Assembly (NCBI GenBank): GCA_963575745.1
Contig: CAUYUJ010014267.1
Location: forward strand, 257,488 to 321,487
Reading direction: 5' to 3'
Length of the DNA: 64,000 bases
Source: Prorocentrum cordatum
Taxonomy: Eukaryota > Sar > Dinophyceae > Prorocentrales > Prorocentraceae
Position numbers and translations under genes: made by a program. Below the pieces are notes generated by a model. The model worked only from the letters and a program-made list of their open reading frames with translations, did no database searches and was not told the DNA's origin. Every line of letters starts with the position of its first letter. The stretch's first letter is position 1. This document shows, in pieces, positions 11,446 through 23,076 of this stretch.

Positions 11446-13329
11446 TCACAGGCTCAGCCGCACGGGAGCCGGCGGCGGCGGCCCCTCGGCCGCGGCCTCG
11501 GCCGCGGCCCCCGCGGGCCCCCTGCCCTCGGGCCCTGGCGGGCGCTGCAGGCTGCCCAGGCTGGTGCGGGGCGTGACCGGCGGGGTGCCCCGCGTCGACG
11601 GGCGCTCGGGCGCCCGCCTCCGCGCGCGGATGTCCTGGAGCACGAGGCGCACGACGCCCTGGCTGTGCGGCTGCTCGCCAGGGGGTGGTGTCAGGTCCAG
11701 CCTCGGGAGGGCCGAGATCGGCGGCGTCCGCTGCGGGCGCAGCCCGCGTGCGGCCGCGGGGGCGGAGCACCTGATGTGGAGTCGCTTGCCGTACCGCCTG
11801 TGGACAGAGCCGGATCCCTCCTGCAAGAGGTCGAGATATGCCAGCTGCGCCCACTCTATAAAATCTAACCTCTGGACTGGCTTCAGCGCGGCCAGAAACT
11901 CGCTGTCGGCTTGCAAATGTTGAGCGAATGCGGGGGTGGTGTGCCTCACAGTGTAGTCCGGGGTAAGGACGTCGATCCAGCCCACAGCCTCCGCCTTGAT
12001 TAGGAACTCCACGTCCCCCGCGGGAGCATCGGGGTTCACGTCCGACGAATCTTCAGAAGACCCATCTGCCAGCCTGGCTGGGGGTGGGAAACCCACCACT
12101 GGGGCGTAGCCATGCTGTCCGTCGCCATTGATCGCTTCCGCCGCACTACCCTTTGTGAACATCGGGGCGCTGTCGGTAAACTCTCGGATGCCGACGAAAT
12201 ACGCCGCTTGCGCGCCCCGAGTCACAAATCTCATGGAGTACACCTCGACTACAAGAGCGATGCTGGAACTGTCCTTCATGGAAACGTGGAAGGCCGCGCA
12301 CTGCTCCGCGCTGTCCAGGCAGGCCTGGCTCAGCTGCTCAGTGAACTTCTGGCGGTCCTGCGGAGATGCCAGGAACGACCTGACGTCCTCGCCCAGGAGG
12401 GACCGCTGCGAGTTCAGCAGGAGCATGTCCACGAGCCTGGGCGACTCGACCTGCAGGCAGAAGTCGCTGTCGAGCTCCACCACCACGTCGCAGACGGTCC
12501 GCAGCACCGAGTGGGCAGCCTGCAGCTCGTTCCTCGAGATGCAGGCCTCCATCTCGTACTGCGCGGCCAGGCGGATGAACCTGTGAATACAAGTGACACA
12601 ACCTGCAATGATCATGCCCGACATGGCAACGTGCGTCCCGTTCTGGAAGGGCGACAGGCCGCCGGCGCAGCCCTCGCGGCCCCTGAGCGGGCGGTCATAG
12701 CCGAACAGGATCGAACTGCAGCTCGATGCGGTCAAGGCACAGACCCACAGGAGATTCAGCCGCAAGTTCAGATTGAACATGCTGAGCAGCATTGCAGCTG
12801 CAAATGGCAGCAAGGCAGACGGGGCCGCATGCTGTCGTTCTAGGGCGAGTGGCGATGCCCACATCACGATGCACGCTGCAAGCATAGAGGACCATACGTC
12901 CAAAGTAGTCAGTGTCACCACGGTCGGGAATGCCGCAAGAAAGAGAAGTATGAAGCACGCCACCAAAACGGAGACGTCCTGCACGCAGGAGTGGAAGCGA
13001 AGGGATGGTTGCATTATCCGTATGGAGGTCACGCCTACAACAACGAAGGCGGCGAAGACGCCATATTGAATCCAGCCGTGGGCGTGAGTCAGCCTTCTTT
13101 TCTGGAGCTCCTTCGCGACGGACGCACTGTCTATGAGGGAGCGCCTGCACACCCTGGCAAAATGGCCCAGTCGGCAGCCCAGCGAGAATGGAGCTAAGCT
13201 GCGCCTCGCCAGACCCGCCACGCGGACCACCAGCAGAGAGACGCCGAGCACGTACCAGACGGCGCACGAGAGAGCAACCGCTGTGCGGCGAGAGCTATCC
13301 TCCAAGAAGTTCTGGGAGGCGGTATCCAT
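11446..13329 (-). CDS. Multi-pass membrane protein with PAS-like regions (intronless, probable retrogene)
   Basis: An uninterrupted 627-residue reading frame. The ATG at 13329-13327 is preferred because the frame further upstream runs into a minisatellite, and an SL relic lies 60 nt before it. The N-terminal half has about six or seven hydrophobic helices (roughly 17-38, 86-106, 118-138, 141-158, 172-190, 190-211 and 233-252). Residues ~268-382 look like a PAS fold (VVVELDSDF, then SLLGEDVRSFL, ending YFVGIRE), and ~430-490 may be a second, weaker one. The C-terminus (~490-627) is rich in R, P, A and G and probably disordered. PAS domains usually sense ligands, redox state or light, but no kinase or cyclase follows, so an output cannot be named. 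Lack of introns plus the SL relic suggests it arose from a processed mRNA. Coding confidence is high; function is unknown. Confidence 0.8.
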   Translation of the reverse strand: MDTASQNFLEDSSRRTAVALSCAVWYVLGVSLLVVRVAGLARRSLAPFSLGCRLGHFARVCRRSLIDSASVAKELQKRRLTHAHGWIQYGVFAAFVVVGVTSIRIMQPSLRFHSCVQDVSVLVACFILLFLAAFPTVVTLTTLDVWSSMLAACIVMWASPLALERQHAAPSALLPFAAAMLLSMFNLNLRLNLLWVCALTASSCSSILFGYDRPLRGREGCAGGLSPFQNGTHVAMSGMIIAGCVTCIHRFIRLAAQYEMEACISRNELQAAHSVLRTVCDVVVELDSDFCLQVESPRLVDMLLLNSQRSLLGEDVRSFLASPQDRQKFTEQLSQACLDSAEQCAAFHVSMKDSSSIALVVEVYSMRFVTRGAQAAYFVGIREFTDSAPMFTKGSAAEAINGDGQHGYAPVVGFPPPARLADGSSEDSSDVNPDAPAGDVEFLIKAEAVGWIDVLTPDYTVRHTTPAFAQHLQADSEFLAALKPVQRLDFIEWAQLAYLDLLQEGSGSVHRRYGKRLHIRCSAPAAARGLRPQRTPPISALPRLDLTPPPGEQPHSQGVVRLVLQDIRARRRAPERPSTRGTPPVTPRTSLGSLQRPPGPEGRGPAGAAAEAAAEGPPPPAPVRLSL

Positions 13330-13389
13330 GGTCCCCTGGAACAGGACGGCTCGCGCACTCTGCGATCTGACGCGGTTGAGCCAACACGA

Positions 13390-13410
13390 CTTGAGCCAAA
13401 ATGGCTGTGG
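13390..13410 (-). other. Relic of the dinoflagellate spliced leader (19/21)
   Basis: On the minus strand the sequence reads CCACAGCC then ATTTTGGCTCAAG. The known leader core has CCGTAGCC in the first part, so two bases differ and the last 16 match. It lies 60 nt upstream of the ATG of the membrane-protein gene on the same strand, where a leader would sit in the mature mRNA. Confidence 0.85.
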
Positions 13411-13419
13411 GCTCAGAGG

Positions 13420-14360
13420 GCTGGGGCCATGGGACCCAGGGTCCATGAGCCGAAGGGCCCGAGAGCATTGGGCACTGGAGTCTGAGGTACACGGGGTTCT
13501 TGGCCCTGATATCCACGGACCAAGAGTATGAGCCCTCGCGCCTTCTACGGCACATGCATCCAAGGCCTTGGAGCAGGAGGCGATGGAGCCCGAGGCCCCG
13601 AAATCGGAGGCCGTGGAAGGGAATCTGAAGCCCAGGAGCCTTCGTCCCTGGAGTCGAAGGCCCATGGATCACGGGCCCCAGTCTAGGGCTCAAGAAGCTT
13701 CGGCCCAGGAGTCTAGGGCCCAGGAGTGCAGGGCTCAAAGTCGAAGGCTATGCGTTCTGGACGCTAGAATAAAGCCGAAGGCCCTGCAGTCTCTGGGGCC
13801 CCGAAGCCTAAGGCCACGAAGTCTTGGGCCCTGAAGTTCTCAGGGATATGGAATCCACGGCACTCGAACCTGAGGCCCAAGAGTTGTGCGCCCTGGTGTC
13901 TAGATCTAGAGTCCAGGAGCTCTGGGCCTTCGAGCATAGGGGCCAGGAGTCTTGAGCCCTGGAATCTAAGAGCACAGAAGTCTGGGCCCCAGGAGATACG
14001 GGCCCATGAGACTAGAGCCCTGGAGTTTAAGGCATAAGAGTCCTGGGCCATGGGGTCTAAGGCCGAGGAGTCGAGGGCAGTGGAGTCCAGGACACACGAG
14101 ACCTCGGTCTTCGAGTCGAAGGCCAAGGAGTCTTGGGCCCTATTGGGTCTAGGACCCAAGACTCCGACTTAAGGCCAATAGTCTGGGGCCCTAGAGTCTT
14201 GGGCCCGGGCGTATTGGGCCTTGGCGCAAGAATGAATTTTGGGACCATGGGGCCCATGACCCTGCAATTCTGGGGCACTCGAGTCTCGGGCCCGGGAGTC
14301 TTGGGACCTGGAGACTAAGGCCCCGCAGTCCAAGGCCCTAGAGCCTGGGGCCCAGGAGCC
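13420..14360. repeat. Degenerate ~20-bp minisatellite (GGCCC/GAGTCT family)
   Basis: Words such as GGCCCAGGAGTCTAGGGCCC and GGGGCCCTAGAGTCTTGGG recur with irregular spacing. The array begins immediately beyond the SL relic, so it forms the sequence upstream of the membrane-protein gene. Confidence 0.8.
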
Positions 14361-14364
14361 CCCC

Positions 14365-17300
14365 CCTGCAAAAACATGCGCAGGCACCCCCCCACAGCGT
14401 CTGAAACCCCCACCGCCAGATCCCTGCTGGAACCTCCCGGCAACCCCCCAGGCGACTGACAGTCCCACCCAAGAGCCCTGCTGGAAACTCTGTTAGAAAG
14501 ACTCCCCACCCTGCAAGAACACGCGCCGGCACCCCCCCACCGCGTCTGACACCCCCATTCTACGATGCCCTGCTGGACTCTCTGTTTTAGCGACCCCCCA
14601 CCCTGCAAAAACACGCGCCGGCACCCCCCCACCGCGTCTGACACCTCCACCCTACAGGGCCCTGCTGGACACTCTATCTTAAAGCCCCGCCACCCTGCAA
14701 AAACACGCGCCGGCACCCCTTCACCGCGTCTGACACCCCCACCCTACAGGACCCTGCTGGATCCTTTGTTAGCAACACCACACCCTGCAAAAACCCGCGC
14801 CAGCACCCCCCCACCGCGTCTGACACCCTGACACCCCCACCCTACAAGTCCCTGCTGGACTCTCTGTTTTAGGGACCTCCCACCGTGCCGCCCCCCCCCC
14901 CACAGCGTCTGACACCCCCACCCCACAGCGTCTGACACCCCCACCCTGTTTTGGGACCGCCCACCTTGCAAAAACTCGCGCCGGCCCCCCCCCCACCGCG
15001 TCTGACACCCCCACTCTGCAGGGCCCTGCTGGAACCCCTGTTTAAGGGGCCCCCACCCCGCAAAAACACGCGCCGGCCCCCCTTCGCCGCGTCTGACACT
15101 CCCACTGCACAGGGCCCTGCTGGACTTTCTGTTTTAGGAACCTCCCACCCTGCAAAAACACCACCGGCACCCCCCCACCGCGTCTGACACCCCCACCCTA
15201 CGAGCCCTGCTAAACTCTGTTTTAGGGCCCCCCCCACCCTCCAAAAAAACACGCGCCGGCTCCCCCCCCCCCGCAACTGACGCCCCAAGCTATAGGGCCC
15301 TGCTGTGCCCTTTGTTTTCGATACGTCCCACTCTGCAAAAACACGCGCTGGCACCCCGCCACCTGCATCCCCACCCTACAGGGCCCTGCTGGACGCTCTG
15401 TTTGATGGACGCCTGCAAAAACACGCGCCGGCACCCCCATGCCGCGTCTGACACCCCAACCCTACAGGCCCCTCCTGGACTGACACTCTGTTTTAAAAGC
15501 CTCCCCCACCCTTACAAAAACGCACGCCGGCCCCCCTACGCCGCGTTTGACACCCCCCACCGTACAGGGCCTTGCTGGACCCTCCATTTTAGGGACTCCC
15601 CACCCTGCAAGAACACGCGCCTGCACGCCCCCCACCGCGTCTAACACCCCCACCCTACAGGGCCCTGCTGGACCCTTTGTTTTTGGGACCCCCCCCTGCA
15701 AAAACACGCACCAGCACCCCCCCACCGACCGCGTCTGACACCCCCACCCTACGGGGCCCTGCTGGACCCTGTCTTGGGGACCGCCCACTCTGCAGAAACA
15801 CGTGCTGCCCCCCCCACCCACCCCACCCCACACCGCGTCTGACACCCCCATCCTACAGGGCCCTGCTGGACCCTTTGTTTTAGGGACCCCCACCCTGCAA
15901 AAACATACGGCGGCAACCCCCCCACCGCGTTTGACACCCGTGCCCTACAGGGCCAAACTGGATTCTCTGATATAACGACCCCGCACCCTGCAAAGACGCG
16001 CGCCGGGACCCCCCCACCGCCCGCAGTACCCTGCTCAACCTACGTTTCACAACCCCCACCCTACAAAAACACGCGCCAGCACCTCCCCACAGGCCGCGTC
16101 TGACACCCCCACCCTACGGGGCCCTGCTGGACCCTGTCTTGGGGACCGCCCACTCTGCAGAAACACGTGCTGCACCCCTCCACCGCACCCCACCCCACAC
16201 CGCGTCTGACACCCCCACCCTGCAGGGCCCTGCTGGACCCTTTGTTTTAGGGACCCCCACCCTGCAAAACATGCGCCGGCAACCCCCCCACCGCGTTTCA
16301 CACCCGTGCCCTACAGGGCCAAACTGGATTCTCTGTTTTAACGACCCCGCACCCTGCAAAGACGCGCTGTTCAACCTACGTTTCACAACCCCCACCTTGC
16401 AAAAACACGCGCCGGCACCCCCCCCACCGCTAACGCCCCCACCCTACAAGGCCCTCTGTTTCAAGGATTCCCCACAATGCAAAAACATACGCTGGCACCC
16501 GCTCCGCCGCGCCAGACACCCTGATGGCCCTTCCGTATTAGAGACCCCCCGCCCTGCAGAAACGCGTGCCGGCCCCCCCCCCACCGCGTCTGACGCCCCC
16601 ACTCTGCAGGGCCCTGCTGGAACCTCTGTTTTAAAGACCCCCCGCCCTGCAAAAACATGCGCCAGCCGCCAGCACCCCCTTGCTGGACCCTCTGGCACAA
16701 GGATCCCCCACCTTACAAAAAAAAACGCCAGCACGCAGAAACAAGCGCCGGCGCCTCTTCACCGCGCCCGACACCCCCACCGTACAGACCCCTGCTGGAC
16801 TCTCCGTTTTAGGGACCTCCCACCGTGCACAAACACCACTGGCGCCCCCGCACCGCGTCTGACCATCACCTTACGAGCCCTGCTGGACCTTTTGAAATCA
16901 AGACCACCCACCCTGCAGAAACACGCGCCAGCACCCCACCACCACGCCTGACACTCCCACTCTACAAGGCCCTGATGGACCTTTGTGTTCGGGATTGTCC
17001 GCCCTGCAACAACACGCGCCGCCCCCCCCCCCCCCCACCGCGTCTGACACCCCGCCCTACAAAAAACTACTAGACATTTTGTTTAAGGGATCCCCCACCT
17101 TGAAAAAATACGCGCCGGCACCTCCTCACAGCGTCTGACACCCCCACCCTACAGGGCCCTGCTGGACCCTCTGTTTTAGGGGTCCCCTACCCTGCAAAAA
17201 CACGCGCCGGCACACCTTCACCGCGTCTGACACTCCCACCGTGCAGATCCCTGCTGGACTCTCTGTTTTAAGGGGCCCCCACCCTGCAAAAACGCCCGCC

Positions 17301-17535
17301 GGCACTGCCTCATCGCGTCTAACACCCCCCACCCTGCGAGCCCCGCTGGAACCTCTGTTTTAGGAGCCCCCACCCTGCAGAAACATGCGCTGGCCCCCCC
17401 CCCGCCGCCTCTGACACACCCCACTCTACAGGGCCCTGCTGGACCTTCGTTTTCGGGCCCCCCACCCCGCAAAAACGCGCGCCGGCACCCCCCCGCCGCG
17501 TCGGACACCCCCACCCTGCACGGTTGCCACCCCCA
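14365..17535. repeat. ~90-bp minisatellite, about 35 degenerate units
   Basis: Each unit contains CCCTGCAAAAACACGCGCCGG, CACCGCGTCTGACACC and GGGCCCTGCTGGA followed by TCTGTTTTAGG. Spacing is about 85-95 bp, with unit loss and truncation in the middle. No reading frame persists through it. Confidence 0.9.
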
Positions 17536-17539
17536 TGCT

Positions 17540-18299
17540 GCAAACAGCCTCGACGGATTCCCCCCCGCGCTTCCACTGCGCCTTTCCCGCGCCTCCGCCA
17601 CGCCTAATTACGCCCCCACCACGCCCGACCACCTTCCCACAAATTTTGCCAGGACCCTGATAGAATTCTGGGCCCACGCCCCGAGGTGCTCTCAACACGC
17701 TGCGGGCCTTTGCCGATAGAGAGATCCCCCGACGGACTTCACATGCGCCATGCGGACTCGAAGTCTGCCAAAGCGACCCCCATGTCCGTCGAAACAACGA
17801 GTCCCTTGCGCCACAGTGGCTACGAACAAAAAGCGAAACCCAAGCCTATGACCTGGGCCGCCGCACCTGCCCCCTTACCACCTGACGGTTTCGAGCTACA
17901 TCGTTTTCATCTTCGCCATTGTCTTCCGACTCCTTTCGGCGACCTCTTTCTTCCTGCGTTCTTCATGCGCGAAGCACTTGTTGCGCCTTTGTTTCCCGTT
18001 TGATTTCTTCGACGCCCGCCCAGCCAGCCGGCGCCTGAATTCCAATTTGGGCAGCGCGCCGTTGCAGGCCGTGCGCTGCCGACGCCCGCGCTGCTTTGAC
18101 GCCCCCTTCACGCAGCCCTCGCGCTCGGGATGTTTGTCTGCGACGTTCGTCCACGCCCCCCTCGGGAAGGCGGGCCCCCCTTCTCCCCGCCGCGCGCCAT
18201 GCGCAACTTCACCCCTGCGCGTCTCGCCATGTCTTTCTCAGCCCTGTCGGCGTCGCCCCGCTGCGCGCGCCCCATGCGCGCTCGCGGCCTCGGCCTCTC

Positions 18300-18300
<1 letters not shown>
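17540..18300. other. No recognised gene; sequence downstream of the Helitron remnant
   Basis: Mixed non-repetitive GC-rich sequence. It lies on the 3' side of the minus-strand helicase remnant, so the transposon's 3' end may be here, but I could not identify a CTRR terminus with a preceding hairpin. Confidence 0.4.
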
Positions 18301-18417
<117 letters not shown>

Positions 18418-18883
18418 CATGTTCGAAGAGTCCGCGTCTCGCGGCCTCTCCTCGCCACGCTTCGAACACTTCCCCCTTTTCCCCTTCTTCCTCGCGCCCC
18501 CTTCTGTTCCTTTCTCTCCGCCCTCTTGCACTCGTCGCGCGCGCGCTCCTCGTCGTGGACATCGCGCTTCGCAAGAATACTTTCGAGTTCTGCCTCTTTG
18601 CAGCGGCTGCGGGTCAAGTGCATCTTTGGCTCTGCGCACTCCGTGCACGTTCCCCTTTGCGTCGACGGTTGCCTGTCAACTCCCATTGATTCGACGCGAA
18701 GGCCTCGTCGCATTTACGAACCTCGCACAAGCGACATTTCTCTCGGGGCAATCCACGCAACGACGCGGCGTCAACTTCGAAGAATGGTGCTGGGACGCAT
18801 GGAAGGCATCCTGGCCTTTCCACAGACCGCGCCCCACGCGCTGCCACGGCGTGCCCGCGCCCTTCCTGCCTTCCAGTCACACA

Positions 18884-21800
18884 CTACACGCGCGATGGCC
18901 GTCGCCCCGACTCCACTGGCCAAGAGCGCACTGGATCTGATTCTTCACTGACGAGCACAGGGTGCACCTGCCCGAGGGCATGAACTCCTTCTCGACGGCG
19001 CCCCAGTCCAACCCCTCTCCACGCAACGATCGCAGGAGTGGGGCGGCGCCCTTCCGTTGGCGCCAGGAGCGCGGCGCGCGGTCGAAGGGCTGGAAGATCA
19101 ACGCGCCCCCCCGCCGTCGCACTCGCGCCAGGGCCACGTAACTGGGCTGGGGCGACGTACCCCCGCCGATTTTGAGGTCGACGATAACCCCTTGCTTGAA
19201 TGTCTGCCCCTGAGCCGAGTGCGCCGTGACTCCGAACTCGGGCGCCGAAGGGAACTGCGGCCGCTGCACTTTCAAGCGCGGACGCGGGCGGCCCTCGCCC
19301 ACGAATCAGTCCTCTTTCTGTGGCGTCACTGGGCGCGAACCAGGCGTCTCCAGCCCTTGAATCAATCGTTCGCAGGCAACGGGTTCGAGCTCCTCCCTCA
19401 TTCAGGCCCTCGTCGAAAAGGACGCATATAACTTCCGGCGCCCTCTGCAATATCGTCTCACCGCCGCGCGAGACGCGACCTGCACCGCCCTCGCCGTCGC
19501 ACGCCCGCGAGTGCACGGTCCCCGCGCGCCCACGGAGCAGGTGCTTGTCCTCGCTGCGGTCGATGCGCCTGTGAGGGCTACGGGCGCGTCTTCCGCTATG
19601 GGCAAGAACCCATACAAGTCACCGCTTTCCTTGTCGTGGCGGCGCAGCCAGGCCATCTTTGGAGCGGTAAATCTGGCCGTTCTCGGAGCGCGTCCGGCGA
19701 CGGAGTGTCGCTCGCGGGCACGTGAACCAAAGGCTTTTCGTGCGCTCGGGCGCACTGCGACGCTGGGGCCTTGGGGCCTCGCACTTAACGTCGCTATTCG
19801 GGGATACTCCAGGCGCGCAGCGAAACTTCGCCGCATGCGCCCGCGGCTCGTCTGGCCCGTCGATGACGAAACGGCGGCGTTCGCGCTCCTCCTTACACAC
19901 TCGACATGCCTGCATTCGGATGTCTTTCGTCGTCACTGCGCGACGCCGACGCGCCACGATCGCTGTCTCTCGCGAGACACCTGCGCCGTCGCACGCGGCT
20001 TCGCATCTCTCATTGCCACATCCCAGCCGACTGGGAAGCCAACTCCCTTGGACGCGAGTGTCTCGACCGCGCAAAAAAAGCGCGTGCATTCTCCGTCAGC
20101 GAGCGCCCCCCTGCGAAACTCCTCCTGCGCAGACTTCAGCCAGGCGTCATCGCGCCGCTCGCGCTCTTCCATCTCTGTCACTACCTGAATTTCTTCCTCG
20201 CCGCCACCCCAGAGAAGCGCTTGCCCGTGCAATGCTGGCGGCAGCGACGAATGCCCCCGAGCCGCGGCGATGCGCTCGGATGGAGGCGCCCGCGAGGAAC
20301 CCGCCGCCAGACGGCGCCAACTGCCAAAGACCCCGCTGAGCACCACATTCAGACCACCGAATGCGCGCGGCACTCCCCCATCGTCGCGTTTCTGTGTGCC
20401 CGCGTCGCGAATGACGACCCGTAGCTTCTCATCCACCTCGGCGAGGGGCCGGGCACTCACCGTGCAAATCTCGTCGATGAACTACCACCGCCACTGCAGC
20501 ACGCGCTTCGCAGTCTCGCACTGAAGCTTTACATCCCCCCTTGATTTGTCCCCGCGCTTGACGGCTGGAATTCCACGGGCGCGGCGCGTGGCGTCGCCGC
20601 CAAGCAGCTGCGCCATGACTGCCTGGAAAGCAGCGATCTGGCAATACACGCCGATCGTCCGCCGCAATAAATCTTCGAATAGCTCCTTCCGCAAAATCCG
20701 CAAGACGCGGGGCTCCCCCGTTCCGGGGCATCCGTGCATGCACCGCCGCGACAGCTCGCCCACGTCTGCGGCCCCTCCGGCCTCTCCGTCGTCTCACCCT
20801 TTCAGCCACCTGCTTCCCCATGTCGCACTGCCGCGCGTTCAGCACGCGCCGCCCTGCCTGCTTGTCTTCTCTGGCTTTCAGCTTTCTGAGCCAATCCGCC
20901 ACCTCGGCCGATGCTGCCCACGCCTGTTGTCCCACCTTCCCCCCGTCTTCCCCCGACGCCACCCGGTCGGCCACTGGCCCCCCCCCTTGTTTCGCGATGT
21001 CCGCGCTGCGGCCAGCACGTTGCTCAGGTCGCAACTGAGCACCCTCTGCCGCGCGTTCCGCGCGTCGCCGAGCGGCGTGTCCCCTGCGCGCTGACCCAGC
21101 GCTCATTGTGCCACGGACATGCCTGCTGTCGAGTTCTCGATGGGAAGTGCATGCGAGGTCCTCTCCCGCCGGCCATCTTCCTCAGCGCTGCTGCTGCTTC
21201 CGTCGCCGTCCTGCCGCATCCGCCCTCCGATGCGCGACTTCAAAGCCTCGTCCAACTGGTCGAACCCGACTTCCAATTATTCGTCGCTCACGTCCCCATC
21301 GCTTCGCACAACCTCATGGTCAGCATCCCTCGGACGCGAACGGTGCTCGCCGAGGAAATTCCTGACGTAGCGCGCGGCCTCTTCGCGTCGCGGCGGACTC
21401 CCAAGTTGTCGAGCGCCCGCGCAGCGTTCCTGCGAACACAACGTTTCCATTCTCCTCCGTCGGCCGCTGCGTCCACGGGCGGAAATAAGACAATATAATT
21501 CGCGCAGGCCGCTCGGATTTCCCGCGTCGGCCGCGCGGCATTGGCGCCCCGAAGAAAGTTGGCGCCAATGGCCTTTTGTTCCTCGCCAGCACCCACGCGC
21601 GGCGCAAGTGCGCGCAGCCGTCAACGTCTGGAAACGCCACCTCATCTTTACACCCGTCGTTCTTCACCGTGTAGTCGATCCCCGGAAAGAGCTCCTCCGC
21701 CTGCCGCTGAATCCGCGAATTGTCCCTGGCCTTCTCCCCGCCTCTCTGCGTTAGGACTGCATGATGCCTGCCACGCTGGGGGCCCTTCTCCCGCGCGGGG

Positions 21801-22123
21801 CACGAGGCGAAGACAGGCGCCCAGTGCGTCGTGAATTCGCACGGGGATAAATGCCACATGGCCACGTCTCTGACGGTCACTTTCCGACGCCTTGAGTTTC
21901 GCATGTCCACTTCAGCGAACGGCGCTTTGCGCCCGCAGGCCGTCCTGTCGGCTAGCCGCTCCACCATTTCCACATACTCGCGCCCATAGAAAGCGATCGT
22001 TTGACATGTCTTGATCGATTCCGCCGAGGTCACATCGTCCTCCCTGGCGCACGCCCGCAGGCTCGCGCAATCCACCTGCCCGCGAACGATGCCCTTCTCG
22101 CGCGGCTGCAACGCGCAAGGCAA
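18884..22123 (-). pseudogene. Helitron-like transposase, helicase half (decayed)
   Basis: Pieces of one PIF1-type helicase of the Helitron Rep-Hel family lie in order on the minus strand in changing frames. From 22123 leftwards: a linker; the region around 20763-20482 with a Walker A remnant (CPGTGEP) and LQAVMAQLL-like text (here FQAVMAQLLGGD); FIDEI (Walker B) near 20480-20466; VSARPLAEVDEKLR; WLRRHDKESGDLYG near 19640; VTAHSAQGQTF and YVALARVR (motifs V and VI) near 19230-19130; then a C-rich tail ending near 18884. Clear lesions: the Walker A lysine codon reads GAG (Glu) at 20713-20715, a TAG stop at 20482-20484 lies just before Walker B, and a base is missing in the SGDFWQL-type motif near 20330. 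The half cannot encode an active helicase. Confidence 0.8.
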
Positions 22124-22575
22124 AAAAAAAAAGCTTTACAGGTAAAAACGATTTTTGTTTGCCTGTGGCGTGTTTTTTTGCCTTGCGCGTCGGGTCCCCG
22201 GGGCACTGGCCGGGGCGCGCGCGCCGGGCGGGGGGGTGCTCCTCCGCTTCCCTCGGCCTGGCTCACAAAAGGAATCGCGACCAGGGTTTTTGCTTGTGGC
22301 GCTCCTGGGGCCCAAAGAAGGAATCGCTACCTGGGTTTTTGCCTGTGGCGCTTTTTTTTTGCCTTGCGCGTCGGGCCTCCGGGTCTTGCCGAGAGCGCGC
22401 GCGTGTAGAGGAAGTGCTCCCCTGCTCTCCTCCGCGTCAGTGGCGCTCCTGAAGCCCAAAGAAGGCATCGTGACCTGGGTTTTTGCCTGTGGCGTTCTGG
22501 GGCCCAAAGAAGGAATCGTGACCTGGGTTTTTGGCCTGTGGCGTTTTACTTTCGCCTGCGCGCTCGGGCCGGGCG
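22124..22575. repeat. ~50-bp tandem repeats interrupting the Helitron remnant (left part)
   Basis: GGGGCCCAAAGAAGGAATCG and GGGTTTTTGCCTGTGGCG alternate with T-runs plus GCCTTGCGCGTCGGG. The same unit forms the right part of the block at 24082-24845. Neither part resembles the helicase or Rep coding sequence on either side. Confidence 0.85.
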
Positions 22576-22579
22576 GACG

Positions 22580-22790
22580 GAGGTGCCATGCGGACGCAGC
22601 CACTGGAGCCTTCGGTGGAGCTGCATATGGGGCCACGACCCGTGTGAGGGGTGTGAGGAGATATGGTCGGGCATGCGGTGAAAGTGCTGACGATGACGGG
22701 AGGGGGGAGGAGGAGGAGGAGGAGGAGGAGGAGGAGGAGAGGAGGAGGAACGCGGGGGACTGAACGCTGGAGGCCGATGCGAAGTACTAA
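22580..22790 (+). repeat. Diverged copy of the short interspersed element, with (GGA)n
   Basis: GAGCCTTCGGTGGAGCTGC, CATATGGGGCCACGA and GTGTGAGGGGTGTG are followed by a GACGATGACG stretch, a long GGA run and AACGCGGGGGAC. This is the layout of the element at 29836-30041 in the opposite orientation. Confidence 0.65.
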
Positions 22791-23076
22791 AGATGAGGCG
22801 GTGTATTAGGAGAGGGACGACGACAAAGAGGACGAGAAGGAAGAGAAGGAGGAGGAGCAAGAGGGGGGACGCAGGAGGAGGAGGCAGAGGAGAAGGAGGC
22901 ACAGAACGAGGACGAAGAGGAGGACGAGGAGAAAATGGGAGGGAGGAGGAAGGAGGAAACAGAGACCTGAGGAGGAAATTCAGGAGCAGAAGAAGGAGGA
23001 GGAGCAGAAGGAGGATAGGAAGGACACTAAAGTCTGATGCGGGCGGGACACTAAAATCTGATGCGCGTACAGCGTG
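22791..23076 (+). repeat. Purine-rich GGA/GAA stretch
   Basis: Imperfect GGAGGAGGA and GAAGGAGGAGG runs, grading into the 126-bp array. No gene is supported. Confidence 0.6.
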
